Shown in pieces: positions 24,700 to 36,368 of a DNA stretch of 64,000 nucleotides (position 1 is its first letter; each line of letters opens with the position of its first letter). Position numbers and translations under genes: made by a program. Where the stretch lies: NCBI GenBank assembly GCA_963920665.1, contig OY987263.1:46101218-46165217 (forward strand), in the 5' to 3' direction. The stretch comes from Straminergon stramineum (Eukaryota > Streptophyta > Bryopsida > Hypnales > Calliergonaceae). A model generated the notes under the pieces. The model was given only the letters and a program-made list of their open reading frames with translations. It ran no database searches and was not told where the DNA came from.

Positions 24700-26418
24700 T
24701 TCCTGCCGGCATTTCATCACTAAGTGACAAGGAAGTGTTTTGGTTCACATCCCCTTCTCGGTGGAGCAATCAGTTGTCACTTCCTACCCAGCTTGTAAGT
24801 TACCGTAACTCTTTTGTATCATTTCTCTTTCTCTCTGTCTTGTCTCTATCTCTCACTTTGCACGCAACCATTGTCACTCCGAAGTTTTTGTTGAAGCTTT
24901 CGTTGCTCTGTTTTTGCTCTTTTCCCTCTGTTTTTGTTCTATTTTGCTTCGCTGAGTACTGCTCCTTTCCCGTTCCTCTCCTCTTCTGCTGCAGACATCT
25001 TCGCAATGGTGCCTCCTCTGGTGTCTCGCTCATTGGCGTCGCTTTGGCGTGCCCGCGCTGGAGCCTCCGCTGCCGTCTGCCGTTGCTCTCCTATTCTCGC
25101 CTCCCGCGCCAATTCCACTGCCGCTGCCGTTGCGGCGCTCGACGATGGCCCTGTTGCGCCTCCAGTTTCTGCTCCTGCTGCTCTTCTGATGAAGGGCGTC
25201 AAGATGGCTGGTCGCCCGCTGTACCTCGACATGCAGGCGACTTCTCCCGTGGATCCTCGCGTCCTGGATGCGATGCTGCCCTTCTACATCGACCAATACG
25301 GGAATCCGCACTCTCGCACGCACATGTACGGGTGGGAGAGCGATGATGCGGTGGAGAAGGCGCGGGAGCAGATCGCCAAGCTCATCGGGGCGAACCCTAA
25401 GGAGATTATCTTCACTTCTGGCGCCACGGAGGCGAACAACATCGCAATTAAGGGAGTGATGCATTTCTATAAGGAGAAGAAGCGGCATGTAATCACCACG
25501 CAGACGGAGCATAAGTGTGTCCTCGACTCTTGCCGCCACTTGCAACAGGAGGGGTTCGATGTCACGTATTTGCCTGTTAAGAAAGATGGCTTGATTGATA
25601 TGGGGGAGCTTCAGGCTGCTATTCGACCCGACACGGGAATTGTCTCGGTTATGCTAGTCAACAATGAGATTGGTGTCATTCAGCCACTTGCGGAGATTGG
25701 GGAACTCTGTCGGAAGAACAAGATTTTCCTTCACACGGATGCTGCCCAAGCGGCCGGAAAGATCCCTATCAATGTGGACGAATTGAAGGTGGACCTTATG
25801 TCCTTGAGTGCTCACAAGATTTATGGTCCCAAGGGAGTTGGAGCTCTATACATGCGCAGGAGGCCTCGCGTTCGCGTGGAAGCACAGATGAGCGGTGGCG
25901 GACAAGAACGAGGCATTCGGAGCGGGACCGTCGCTACTCCTTTGGTTGTAGGGATGGGTGCCGCATGCGAGATTGCGAGGGAAGAAATGAGCCACGACGA
26001 GAAACACATCAAAGCACTCACCAATCGGTTGCACCAGGGCATACTGTCCAAGCTGGACGGCGTCATTCTGAACGGAAGCGAAGAGCACAGGTATGCCGGA
26101 AATTTGAATTTATCTTTCGCGTACGTGGAAGGGGAGAGCCTGCTTATGGGACTGAAAGAAGTAGCTGTCTCCAGCGGAAGCGCTTGCACTAGTGCAAGTC
26201 TCGAGCCATCATACGTGTTGCGAGCATTGGGAGTAGAAGAAGATATGGCTCATACCTCTATCAGGTTCGGCATTGGGAGGTTCACCACGAAGGAGGAAGT
26301 TGACAGGGCCGTTGCTTTAACTGTTGATCAAGTGACTAAGTTGAGGGAGATGAGTCCTCTATGGGAGATGGTACAGGAAGGCATCGATTTGAAGAGCATC
26401 GAATGGTCGCAACATTGA
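24700..26418 (+). CDS. NFS1: NFS1, mitochondrial cysteine desulfurase (CDS 25006-26418)
   Basis: PLP enzyme that takes sulfur from cysteine and passes it as a persulfide for Fe-S cluster assembly on ISU, with ISD11 and frataxin, in the mitochondrial matrix. 470 residues with an uninterrupted coding sequence. The N-terminus ([20 protein letters not shown]) is Arg/Ser/Ala-rich without acids, a typical mitochondrial presequence to about residue 60. Family residues are all present: His169 in TEHKC, PLP Lys271 in [10 protein letters not shown], catalytic Cys394 in SSGSACTSA. Spacing matches bacterial IscS (His to Lys 102 residues). A longer frame opens at 24934, but a 5'UTR intron fits better: donor at 24795 (CAGCTT|GTAAGT), acceptor ending 24994 (ctgctgcag). 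The start is therefore the ATG at 25006. The coding region is GC-rich in AT-rich surroundings. Confidence 0.96.
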
Positions 26419-26745
26419 TGAAGAATAGCTATTAATGTAAATTTTAGCCCCTCGTGCTTTTAATAGGCGTTATTGTTTTCCTCTCCTGTTAAATATGTCA
26501 TGATCTTGGTTGAGTTCAACAAGAATTTGATACTCTCCACATAGAATCTGATTAGGAACGTAGTAACCAGATATACACCCCTATAGAACGTGAATGGTAT
26601 AGAGCCTATCTCCCGAGACTTTGGAAGTACGAAGTAAAGGTGCTTTTGAGAGCTTTTTTGAAATTGTTTCATCCCATTCTCCATTCGTATGAAAACCACA
26701 GAAAATATAAACCCTTACAATCATATTGAATCCAGATACTCTTTG
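26419..26745. other. NFS1 3' flank
   Basis: Likely 3'UTR and terminator region of NFS1. No separate gene is seen. Confidence 0.5.
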
Positions 26746-27080
26746 TGGAGCCTGCTGGAATAAGGGATGCCCTGGATGCCATTTCTTTTGACCGTAGGTG
26801 CTGTTTTGATCAAAACGTTTATTGTGGAATCTGTCCCGGTTCTCTCTTTCTCTTTTGTGAACCGCTCATAGTGTTTGATTAATGTGAAATTGAATACCGT
26901 GCGTGCCTCTTTGGATCTTAACCGAGTATCGTATGCCTGGGCATCTTAATGGAGTATCCCTGGGCATCAAAGGTAGTCATTGTTTGAAACATCTTCCTGC
27001 CGAGTAGTAAGCTGTTGATAGGTTCTTTCATTATGTTTATGAGTCACCTGGGGTCAGGGAATCTTTGTGTATGTTCACAG
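26746..27080 (+). pseudogene. Fragment of the ARM-repeat gene (one exon plus intron flanks)
   Basis: This stretch aligns along its whole length with 11190-11499 of the ARM-repeat gene: the end of one intron, the exon at 11340-11398 and the start of the next intron. Shared words include cctctttggatctt, gcctgggcatc, gaaacatcttcctgc and ttattatgtttatg. Intron sequence is included, so it came from DNA and not from mRNA. The exon copy contains a TAA and a repeated gcctgggcatc block, so it is non-functional. Confidence 0.85.
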
Positions 27081-29092
27081 TTTTGTGAACACCACTCAAG
27101 ATCGTAGTATCCACTTTTACGATTGTCTAAATTTGAGTTGCCGAGCTAGTGTATAAAAAAAATTTACAAATCTTTTGCAGAGTGAGACTTGCTCGTAGTT
27201 TTCCAAGAAGTCAATTTTCAGCAGAGTTTTTTTAGGGGTAAGTGTGTACCGTATCACGCCTTCTGGTCATATGTATCAACCTTGTAAGGACGCTGTAAGG
27301 ACGCCGTGGACCAGAATGGTCCGATGGATGACTTCACTATTGACTGTAGAAAAAGAGAATGGACCTATTAGTCCAAGAATTGGAGAATTTGGGTAACTGC
27401 CTTGGTCATGGGGGGTTGCTTCCTTATAGGGTTAGCCCCAAGAGGACGAGGCATTGAACTTTTGCATAATGGATGAATGCAATCACATTCCAAATACACA
27501 GAAATGCATTTTTGCATCCATTGATTTTTGTGAATAAGTCTTGTATTATCTCTTTAAACATTTGTACTATTTGATTTTCTTAAGAGTCTTGTATTATCTC
27601 TTTTAATACTTCTATAGCATAGACTCTAAAGACATTGCTTTGCAAATATTCTATTATTTAATAGATACTAGTATGTTTGATCTCAAATAGTAACCTTTTC
27701 AATTCAAAAAATGATCCTTAATAAATGACTTGAATAAAAAAAACGATGCTTCAAAAATCATTGTGATTAGAATTTAACATTTTCAACTTTAAGAAAAAAA
27801 AATTCTTTTGGAAATCACAAATATTCAATGTAAAATCAATTTTAAAAAGAATATTTAACTTTTGACTTCAAATTTTCTTGAAAAATATTGGTTTGTGTGC
27901 TAATTGATCTAACTTTATAGATGTGATCTATGAATTATATTATATAATTGTTGTTTGAGAGTCATCATTTAATTATTCTTTCAAGTCGAATTTTATCATA
28001 AATTTTGAAAATTTGGACTACCTTTTGGTCTTAAGGGGTTAAATTATTCATATTTAATTTGTGAGTTACATTTAAAATTGGTAGCCTCTGATCAAGTGCT
28101 TATCTCCATTTCACTCTCAACATTTAAAAAAATACTTTGAACCTAGAGATTGGCACAGGGCTAAAGTAGAAGCACCTATTCTTGTCATTGTATCCTTTAT
28201 CAATATTGAAAATATGTAGATATAGGAAGTCCAAAATGGCCAATTTGCATACATTAATGCAAATAACAGTTTTGGATACATGATTTATTTGAAATCCTTA
28301 CATATTGAAAAATAATTGATAATATACATATATATGATTTTTAATTATAAATGTGTGAAAAATAATTTGTGTGTTCATTCTACCTCAAAGTAAGTAGAGT
28401 TGCTTCCATTGATGGGAATAGGTGCGTCTTTATCAAAGTGTTGGACAAGGTTAAGTATGATGCATTGAATAACAATACTATTCAATTTAAACTTGAAAAA
28501 CAATATTTAAGAGGAATATGAAATATATACAATATAATATCCATTACTTTTGATTGGAGACTCTAAATCTCAAAAGAGATTTTGGAGATGAAAGTTAGAT
28601 TGATATATCAATTTTTCTTAGTTTACAAATTTCTGAAAAAAATTAATTCTACTATGCTAAAATGAAGTTTGGAATTTTGCTTTGAACACAATTCCTATGT
28701 TTGGACAAATGGACAATGAATTCTCCAAACTCTCACCTTCAAACTCTTATCCCTTACCTTTTGAAGATTCATGATAGACAATGGGATTTATTACAAAAAT
28801 GATCTCTCTACCCTTCATTCTTACTAAATATCAATGGAGTAATTCCTTCATTTCACTATCAAAAGTTTTCTTAATGGTGGATGATCAAATGAAATATTGA
28901 TATTTGACTCAAATAGTCTTTTGGAATTGTCGACAAACGAATTTTACATGTATTTGTAGATTCGGTTGTCTAGTCCCAATATTAGCAAAAGCATTTGATA
29001 CTTTTTTAAAATTAATTTAAGCTAAACCTCCTATCCAAGAATGGTACATGATCTCATGTAACAAAAATATTCCATTGAAATTTGAATATGAT
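27081..29092. other. AT-rich spacer with weak inverted-repeat signals
   Basis: No gene is seen. Two weak element candidates: 27430-28042 (ttagccccaagaggac at left, gtcttaaggggttaa at right, a possible worn TTAA element) and 28158-28436 (short inverted gaagcacctattc-type ends). Neither is secure. Confidence 0.3.
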
Positions 29093-29681
29093 TTAACCCC
29101 TAAAGAACCAAGTGTCTATTTAGTGTATGCAAGAAATCTCGGGTAGGCTCCTATGAAGTCATTTTTAGTTGGATGTTCATGAAATTTGGATGTAATGTGT
29201 AACTAAGTATCCCCTTCCTGAAAATCTAATTTTTTTTCCGACCGGGTGCCCGGATCAAAAGTTATGCTGCCTTGAATTTTGTGGGCAACTTGGGTTGCTT
29301 CAGGTAGCATGAGCAAGACTCTTCCTATGATTTTGAAATTTGGTGGGTGTGTAGCTTACATGATTCAAGATGCAAATGTCAAAAAAAAGAACCCTGTTTA
29401 GTGTAAGAGTCTCATTCTAGAACAAGTTAAAGTTTGTAGGCTATGTCAGGCAAGGTTGGAAAAAAAACTTTTTCACCTAACTTCAAACATTACAATCTTT
29501 CAATCCGTGTAGTCAAAATTTCTAAAATTTTTTCCACATTTTCTCAAAGAAGTCTAGTTCAAATTTGTACGGTTGAATTTTGAAAAAAACACATTTTTTT
29601 TCATTTTTTTCTTGCTGCCCTGAAAAGTGTCAGTTTTTGACAATTTCTGCCCAAAATATGCCTCGGTCCTTTAGGGGTTAA
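29093..29681. mobile_element. TTAA-bounded element E (piggyBac-like ends)
   Basis: Starts TTAACCCCTAAAGAACCA and ends GGTCCTTTAGGGGTTAA. It is 589 bp, AT-rich and non-coding. The interior near the right end (ttcaatccgtgtagtcaaaa, then gtacggttgaattttg) is shared with elements D (51874-52802), F and H, defining a second subfamily. Confidence 0.75.
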
Positions 29682-30528
29682 AAGACTACATTGAGATCCC
29701 AAATAAAGATTGACCCTACAACAATGGAGGTCTTGTAGGGAGTAAATGAACAATTTCAGATCGTTCTACTTAACTTAGATTATTTGATTGGAATTACAAC
29801 AGGTTGCTTTGGCTATTTGTCACACTGAGAATTTTCTTGGTAAAAGACTTTACTTGATTTTTGAGCTCACTCCCTTCTCACTAGAAAGAAAGTGGATGGA
29901 ATTGTCAGAAGCAAGGCATCTTCACAAAATACGGGATTCACCAATACATGGATGAAGTTTACTATTTTTACGCAATACTATGGATGATCAAAATAGGATG
30001 ATTTGGATCAAAAGAAATTCGGGGAACTGGCGGAGGTCTGCCCAGTTTCCGTTACCCGAGGTCATGCCGACATTGACCGAAGCATCCCAGAAGGCCCTTC
30101 CTCTAGTCTAGGGTTTCACGGACGGATTGCAAGGAATCTGCATCGTGCAGACAGAGAGGAAGTGCACATCTCGCCGACCCCGCGTCTGCGCCTGCCCCTC
30201 GCGGTCTCGCCGCCTTGATTGTGGTGTCGTTCGCGCGCTTTCTGCCGGCATTTCAACACTACAAAGCCTTCACAGCCAAGTGATTATGATTATACAGACA
30301 TTAATCAACTTTCGCAAGGGACCATCTTCTCGGAGAAGCTATCTTTACCTCAGTTGTGAAGCGATTCAATTCCAACTCGTCTTTAATAATTTCATTTCCA
30401 CAGACAGGGCTGTTATCAGTAGCGTTTTTTTTCAGTGCCTCTAGTCGACCACAGCTCAAGTGCGAACTCCGACTTTGTTGCCACTGTAGTTCGCTTTAGC
30501 TTAGAATTGAAGAGTAGTCAGTGATTTG

Positions 30529-30942
30529 ATGGCTCGCATGATGGACACCAAGGTGACGACGGTGATCGTGAACAACACAAAGCAAGGACTCACTATGAAA
30601 GTGGGCAATCGGCACTGCTACGCCCGACTGACCAGTGTGAAAGTGGGCGGCGAGTACCGGATGCAAATCGACGTGAACTGGACGTACCAGGAGTTTCTGG
30701 TGCAGGACAAGAGCGACGCTGCCAACCAGCTGTTTCTGAACTCCGACGATTGCTGCGACTACGAGCGCATCACCATCAAGGAAAAAGCCGACGGCAAACT
30801 GGAAGTGCAGACGTTGCTGCGCGAACAGTTCCGCAGTGCGCCTTGCAGTTCCATTCTCGAGGAGGAGGATAGCGCTGGTGCATATCCGAAGCTGGTAAAT
30901 GCGATGAGCAGTTGGAAGACCTGGCTGGGCAAATTCATGTAG
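30529..30942 (+). CDS. Small conserved plant protein, copy 2 (unknown function)
   Basis: Single-exon gene of 137 residues from the ATG at 30529 (MARMMDTKVTTV); the start matching copy 1 is the later ATG at 30541. Apart from the start and the last residues, 13 of about 133 positions differ from the protein at 5276-5683, mostly conservative changes. The Cys pair in LNSDDCCDYERIT and the block LREQFRSAPCSSILEEEDSA are identical. No domain is recognised; probably soluble. It lies in a GC-rich island (about 30.0-31.1 kb) between TTAA-bounded elements E and F. The GC-rich tract at 30003-30440 is probably promoter and 5'UTR; its open frames lack coding character. Confidence 0.8.
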   Translation: MARMMDTKVTTVIVNNTKQGLTMKVGNRHCYARLTSVKVGGEYRMQIDVNWTYQEFLVQDKSDAANQLFLNSDDCCDYERITIKEKADGKLEVQTLLREQFRSAPCSSILEEEDSAGAYPKLVNAMSSWKTWLGKFM

Positions 30943-31278
30943 CACTCGCATTTTTAGTCTTCATGGCAAATTTGGCGGCGAATTCGATTAGAGGGTGGCA
31001 AGCCTCCGCAATCAGGTCGGCAATTTGCTACCGAATAGGGCACAGCGCGATTCATCTGACCTCGAAGAAGTTTCGAAACCCTAAATTCGCCCACTGACAT
31101 GGAGTCTTTGGAAGTGGATTTTGGAGTCGATTTCTTCTGAGAAATAGCCCTATTGTAAAGAAAGTGATCCTTAGTTCATGGTGAGCTCCAAGTGGCTCAC
31201 GTGGCATTCTGTCTATATGGGTGGAACCCTTTTTTAAGTTAATGCCAAATGGTGACGATCATTCTTGTGCAATACTGT

Positions 31279-32247
31279 TTAACCCCTCACCGCCGCAGGG
31301 GACGAGAAGTGTCCTTAGGTCAAATTCAAAGTCTTGTAACTTTTGCATCAGATGTCCGAATCCAATAAAACTTGTTGGAAAAGTTGCGCTCTCTCTTCTA
31401 GTTTGTGTGGTAAATTTTTCAGATCAATCCAAGATGTACTGAATTTTTGGAAGCTAATCGAAGTTCACAAGTTCAATTCTAGTTCACCAAACTGCATTTG
31501 ATGGCTGAAACTTCAGGGGCTTGTATCTCCTTCATCCAATATTAGTTTTCAATAAAATTTGTTGGGTTGTGTTCCCCTTGAAGTCTAGTTATCGTGGTAG
31601 AATTTTCATGCCAATACAAGTTGTTTTGAATGTTTGGGAGCAATTCGAAGTTCAAAATCCCAATATTTTTGAATTAGAGTGAACTTCGGCGGCTTGATTC
31701 TTCTTCAGACAATGTTTGTTTCCAATAATGTTTTTTGGAAAAGTTGCGCATACTTGTCTAGTTTGTGTGTACAAAATTTCATATCCATCTAAGAAGTTAT
31801 GAGTGACTGAGAAGCATTTTAGTAGGAGGAGGTTCAGTTTTTGATGTGTTTTTTGCAACTTTTCTTGCTGTTTTTTGACATTTCAAAGCCATTTTGCAGG
31901 CACAATGTGTCAATTAAATGGTATTTTTTTTCATCAATGTGTTTGTATGCTGATTTTGAATCACTTATTAGTTTAAAGTTTTTTTCATTTGATTAGATTT
32001 AGAAACCGAATTTCGCCTCCAAATGTGTTTTTGGGAAAAATTCAGCATTCTTTTTCAACACTAAAACATTATTATCTTTCAATCTATGCGGTCAAATGAC
32101 ACCAAATTTGTTGCAAGCCATCTCCAACAAGTTCACTACAAGATCGTACGGTTGAGATCTCTATAACTTATTAAAATTTATATTTATAACATTTCAAAAG
32201 GAATGTTGTTTTTGGAGCTCTTTGGGCCTGCGGCGGTGAGGGGTTAA
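31279..32247. mobile_element. TTAA-bounded element F with GC-rich ends
   Basis: Starts TTAACCCCTCACCGCCGCAG and ends with its exact complement CTGCGGCGGTGAGGGGTTAA. It is 969 bp, AT-rich inside, with internal repeats (tcttctagtttgtgtg near 31400 and 31750) and no coding. Interior words near the right end (tctttcaatctatgcggtca, gtacggttga) link it to elements D and E. Confidence 0.8.
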
Positions 32248-33370
32248 AGTCTGAACTCTAGCCCTTCTGCAGCTCGGTCAAGGATTTTATTCTCTGTTCC
32301 ACAGGTGCAGGGACTTCAATTTTGTAAATGTGCACTTCCTACAAAGACCCCTGTTCACATGGTAAGAAGATGGAGGATCTCATTGTTTCTCCTACCATGC
32401 AGATAAATCCTATTAGTGAGAATCATATGCAGAACTAGTGTCACTACAGAATATTTTCTTGAAATGAAATGAAAGCTCAGACGAATGTACAAATTTTTTG
32501 AAGTCTTGGTTGGGTTAGTTTTTCTACAAAATCATATTCTTGAATTATTGGAAGGCGGTGGATGAGTAGCTTTGAGGATGGTGAATATGTCGATCCCAAC
32601 TCCCAAGAAAATGTTTTATAGTAGGCCTGCCCACTATCTCTCTTGCAACAGGGCTTGCCTCACTTTGAAACATTTATGTATATTTGGTTTTCAGATGGAA
32701 CCAATCTGCGAGATGTAAAATTTGAAACTTCATATTCATCATATTCATCATTTTGGCGACATCCATTGTGCCGCCCAATCAAGTGCTAAAGATTTGGACT
32801 TGTAACTGCTCTGATGGGTTCCCCAATGGAACCTCACAGCCCTAAAATCTAGGGTCAGTATAGATTCCAGACTGAAGATTTCATATGAGTGCCTCAAACT
32901 ACTCGAGTTTTGAGGGCCTTCCCTGAAACCTCAGAACTCTAAAAAGTAGAACTCTAAAATGGGAACATAAAAAAACGCGGGACTCTTCAATACTTTTCAA
33001 ATGCCAACTGATGCTACAAGTATACTTCGCAACTTCTTGTTCTATTTAAGTCGTTTATCTGGAGTATATTGTACCTTCTCACTACGAAAGAAATGATCTC
33101 AAAAGTTTTGTTCAATAAGCACCCCTCGTCTAGTAAGTCCTGGAACTATCGATTTTCATTTACAACCTGCATCCAACACACACAATTTTCCTGGTAAGAA
33201 AAGGAATCCATGGCCATGATACTAAGACTTGTACTTACTGTGAATTTGAAATTACTGGGGCACAAATAATCTGAGTGTTGCAAAGTCTTCAAATTACAAA
33301 GGAAACGAACTTCTTCATAATTCGTAGTGTCCACAGTAATTACAATTTTGCGTGCAGTGTCCTTACAAGC
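32248..33370. other. Spacer and 3' region of the minus-strand gene
   Basis: No independent gene is seen. The right part probably holds the 3'UTR of the minus-strand gene at 33371-35992. Confidence 0.4.
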
Positions 33371-35992
33371 CAATACAAAGCCACTTGAAATGAAACACAT
33401 AAGCCTCTACCAAGCTGCAGTTTACCACTATTACAAAACACCTAATGCACCATCTAGCTCAGCATCTTAACAACTCACCTTCATGGTCAAGAGTACAATC
33501 TGGGTGACCGGCACCCATTGGGGTGAAATCACAAGCCTCTCGGACACAGCACCCCCAGATGCTCCTTTGGTAGCCAGGCCTCTATCAAACTTCACAAGGC
33601 TCTACACAAGTTAAATTGAACACTGTGAATCAGAGATCAGCTGAGGTAGAGGATACGAAAACGGTTACGGATCCTACATTACCTTACTTGAAAACTCAAA
33701 AGCTCAGGAAGTCTTGTCTATTCACAATCATTCACAGTGTCCGACAGCGTCACTAGGCATATGACTCGCATACGATGGGCATACACCTAAATAAATTGCT
33801 AGACAGGGCGAAGTCACTCACCTGCTCTTCACCATGCCGTTGTCCTTCCAGAGTTCGCTGTCATTTCTCCAAGCTAGGAAAGCCCGCTCGTTAGAATCAT
33901 TTCTACCATTGCAGGTTGCCAAACAGTACGCTACGTACATTAGAACCTACTGAAACCATAGCTTCCATGCGGCCCCTAAACATCGAAACTAGAGTTACGA
34001 GAAATACGGGAGGTTCACACCAAGAACTTACGTGAATAATCTGTACAAGCTGTAGGTTCTCGGTGACAAAGGATCTCGATGCTTCATTGTCAGCGAACTT
34101 CATCATCTGCAATGTCACATAGATCTGCATGCAGCCCATGACATGGACAACTGACATCAAGAGAAAGCCCCATGTCCAAGATGTCAAAAAGCTGATGCAA
34201 ACAATTGTTTAATTCCATTGCTATTATTGCATTGTCACTTAGAAGAAAGCTAAGAATCCAATTAAGTCAGGATCCAATTTCCTACACCGAAAAATCATAG
34301 ACTATATGTACATATTGATTGTGAGAATTTTTACAGCACCTGGATATTAGACATTTGTGTCAGTTAAGGTCACCTACCAATACAATTGTGAACTACTGCA
34401 TGCGGTGTCCAAACAATAGATACTTCATTGCGTTGGATTCGCCTGTCAATCCCTACCAAGAATGAATTGAACATAGTAGGAACTATGCTCAGTACAGAAC
34501 GTGTCGGATTTAGATACTACCTTACATAAGACGTATTCAACCTTTAACATAATCCTCAAAATTTCAGCGTACATCACATCATATGACAAACAGGGATCGC
34601 TCTCTGCACAATGTCAAAGCTCGATCCAACTGATTACTTTACTGCAGTCTGGTGCGTACCGTGCTCAACCACTGTATTCGATAATATTCCTCAGAAGCAG
34701 TCAATCGATAGCCCGCATTTTCCATCTTAAACTCTTCAATACCACCTGCACCATGCTGCCACAGGAAATATTTTATGAAACGCCCTCATGCCTGAGTCAT
34801 AGATGCTCTGGAGAATTTCGGTAACTGGAGAGACAAAAACACTGTTATGCAAGATTTAGGAACACAAGTAGTGACGGGATCTCGGCTAGGGAATGTCCCA
34901 GTTAGAGACATCCTCCATGGGGTGCCATGCACTCCGCAAGGAAGGTCCCAATTGCTACATTCTTACCGAGAAACGGTACACATGACACACTTTTTAACTG
35001 CCCCTTTGAAGAGATTTCAGAATTCAAGCTATTTCTAATGCAAACAGATCAGAACTAGACTTTTAATATCTACCCAGTCATCTGCCAGTCCGTTTTCCAG
35101 CCTTACGTTGGCCCTGCCTTCACAATACCATCCCAGGGTAGACACATGCTTGAGATAGTACAGCACGGTGCATTCAGACTCGCTCATTTCAAAGACTTCA
35201 AACTACTGCAAATACTAGTCAGATCTACAATTTCAAACACAAGGTCCGAAGTACTGACCAACATCTGCAGATTCAGCTTGTCGAACGTATACCCAGCCAT
35301 GAATGCATCAACAGCAGCACAGACGAATTCATACAATGCTTGTGCTGCTGACCGTCCCATGTTTTGCACACAAATCTGTACCATTTCAGAAAAAATTCAA
35401 TGTCAAACAAGAAACGAGTAAAGATACACATCGATTGCTAGGAGTAAGCATTTTCTTCAATATCATTATGCAGACAAATCTGTACCATTTCAGAAAAAAT
35501 TCAATGTCAAGCAAGAAACACGTGAAGGAACATTTCGATTGCTGAGAGTAAGCAATTTCTTGCACACCATTTCGCACACAAATCTATACCCCTCGAGACA
35601 GAATTCAGTCAAGCAAGAAACGAGTGAAGAAATACATTCGATTGCTGAGAGTAAGCATTTTCTTGCACACGCTTTTCAATTTCCTCTCGTACCTCAAAGA
35701 AGCACAAATGGAGTCGGCGACATACATCGTCGAGCGGCATCGGTGACCAGCCATCTCTGCTCTTCGCCGACGCATTCGCCCTCACTGCCCTAGCAGCTCC
35801 CCGGCCGCTTTGAGTTACAGTGATGGCAACCTTACCACCACTAACCCTAACACCATGCTCACTGCGGGAATTCCCACACAAGCAGATACCCTTGTTTCTA
35901 GGCGACTCGGACCTCGCAACACACGAGAGGGTTTCCCAAGAACGAGCTCTCAACCCGCAACAAGCGTGAATGCTCACAACCGAAAAACCCAT
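33371..35992 (-). CDS. Multi-exon gene, likely plastid-targeted protein (unknown)
   Basis: Minus-strand gene starting at ATG 35992. Exon 1 (35693-35992) encodes a Ser/Arg/Val-rich leader with KVAITVTQSGRGAARAVRA, like a chloroplast transit peptide, then DGWSPMPLDDVCRRLHLCFF. Exon 2 (35259-35375) encodes a helical segment with AAQALYEFVCAAVDAFMAG. Exon 3 (35107-35202) gives FEVFEMSESECTVLYYLKHV. Further coding segments lie near 34660-34800 (GAGGIEEFKMENAGYRLTAS), 34526-34603 (YDVMYAEILRIMLKVEYV), about 34027-34150 (QMMKFADNEASRSFV) and 33479-33601 (GGAVSERLVISPQWVPVTQ). Exons 1-3 join cleanly. Downstream junctions need second-choice acceptors, and the 34660-34824 segment has an in-frame TGA, so either my model is wrong or the gene is degenerating. 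The intron after exon 1 carries a triplicated 100-bp unit. I do not recognise the family. Confidence 0.55.
35368..35675. repeat. Three tandem copies of a ~100-bp unit spanning a splice acceptor
   Basis: Units begin near 35370, 35470 and 35575, each with caaatctgtaccatttcag (the third diverged to caaatctatacccctcgag), then attca(a)tgtcaa(a/g)caagaaac and cgattgctgagagtaagca. On the minus strand the unit includes the 3' end of intron 1 and its acceptor (gaaatggtacag|att), so acceptor-like sites are present two or three times in a row. Confidence 0.8.
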
Positions 35993-36368
35993 TTCATGTC
36001 CTGTAGTAGTAATTCACTCCTATCGCAATGGAAGTAAGAAGAAGAAGCTCTGACATGGCCAAAAAACCCTCCGATTACTCTTTGGCTCTATCACTTGCTG
36101 GGTACTCCTGGCTCTTGCCGTGGATCAATCGTTCATCGACGGCACTGCGAAAGGGCAAGAAACTCCTGCGAAGACTCAACAGAGAACTCAAAATCTACGA
36201 AGGATGGACATCAATGGAGTCTTGATGTCGTTGGACTTAAATTTCATCCGTCGCAAGGCGTCTTGAGACGTACTTGGGAGGTGACCTGTACCCATGAAGG
36301 TGGTGTTTCTGAAATTCTTGTGCGCATTGAGCAGATTTCTGTAGAAGCAGGAGACCGTTTGTGTATGT

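Noticed and set aside
24690..25346. 218-residue open frame overlapping the start of NFS1
   Set aside because: A different frame from NFS1 through a GC-rich coding start; Arg/Ser/Cys-rich shadow.
30003..30444. Two open frames in the GC-rich leader of the small gene copy 2
   Set aside because: They overlap in different frames, lack features, and are better explained as promoter and 5'UTR.
36028..36225. 65-residue basic open frame divergent from the plastid-protein gene
   Set aside because: Could be a small gene, but there is no independent support and it lies in probable promoter/UTR sequence.
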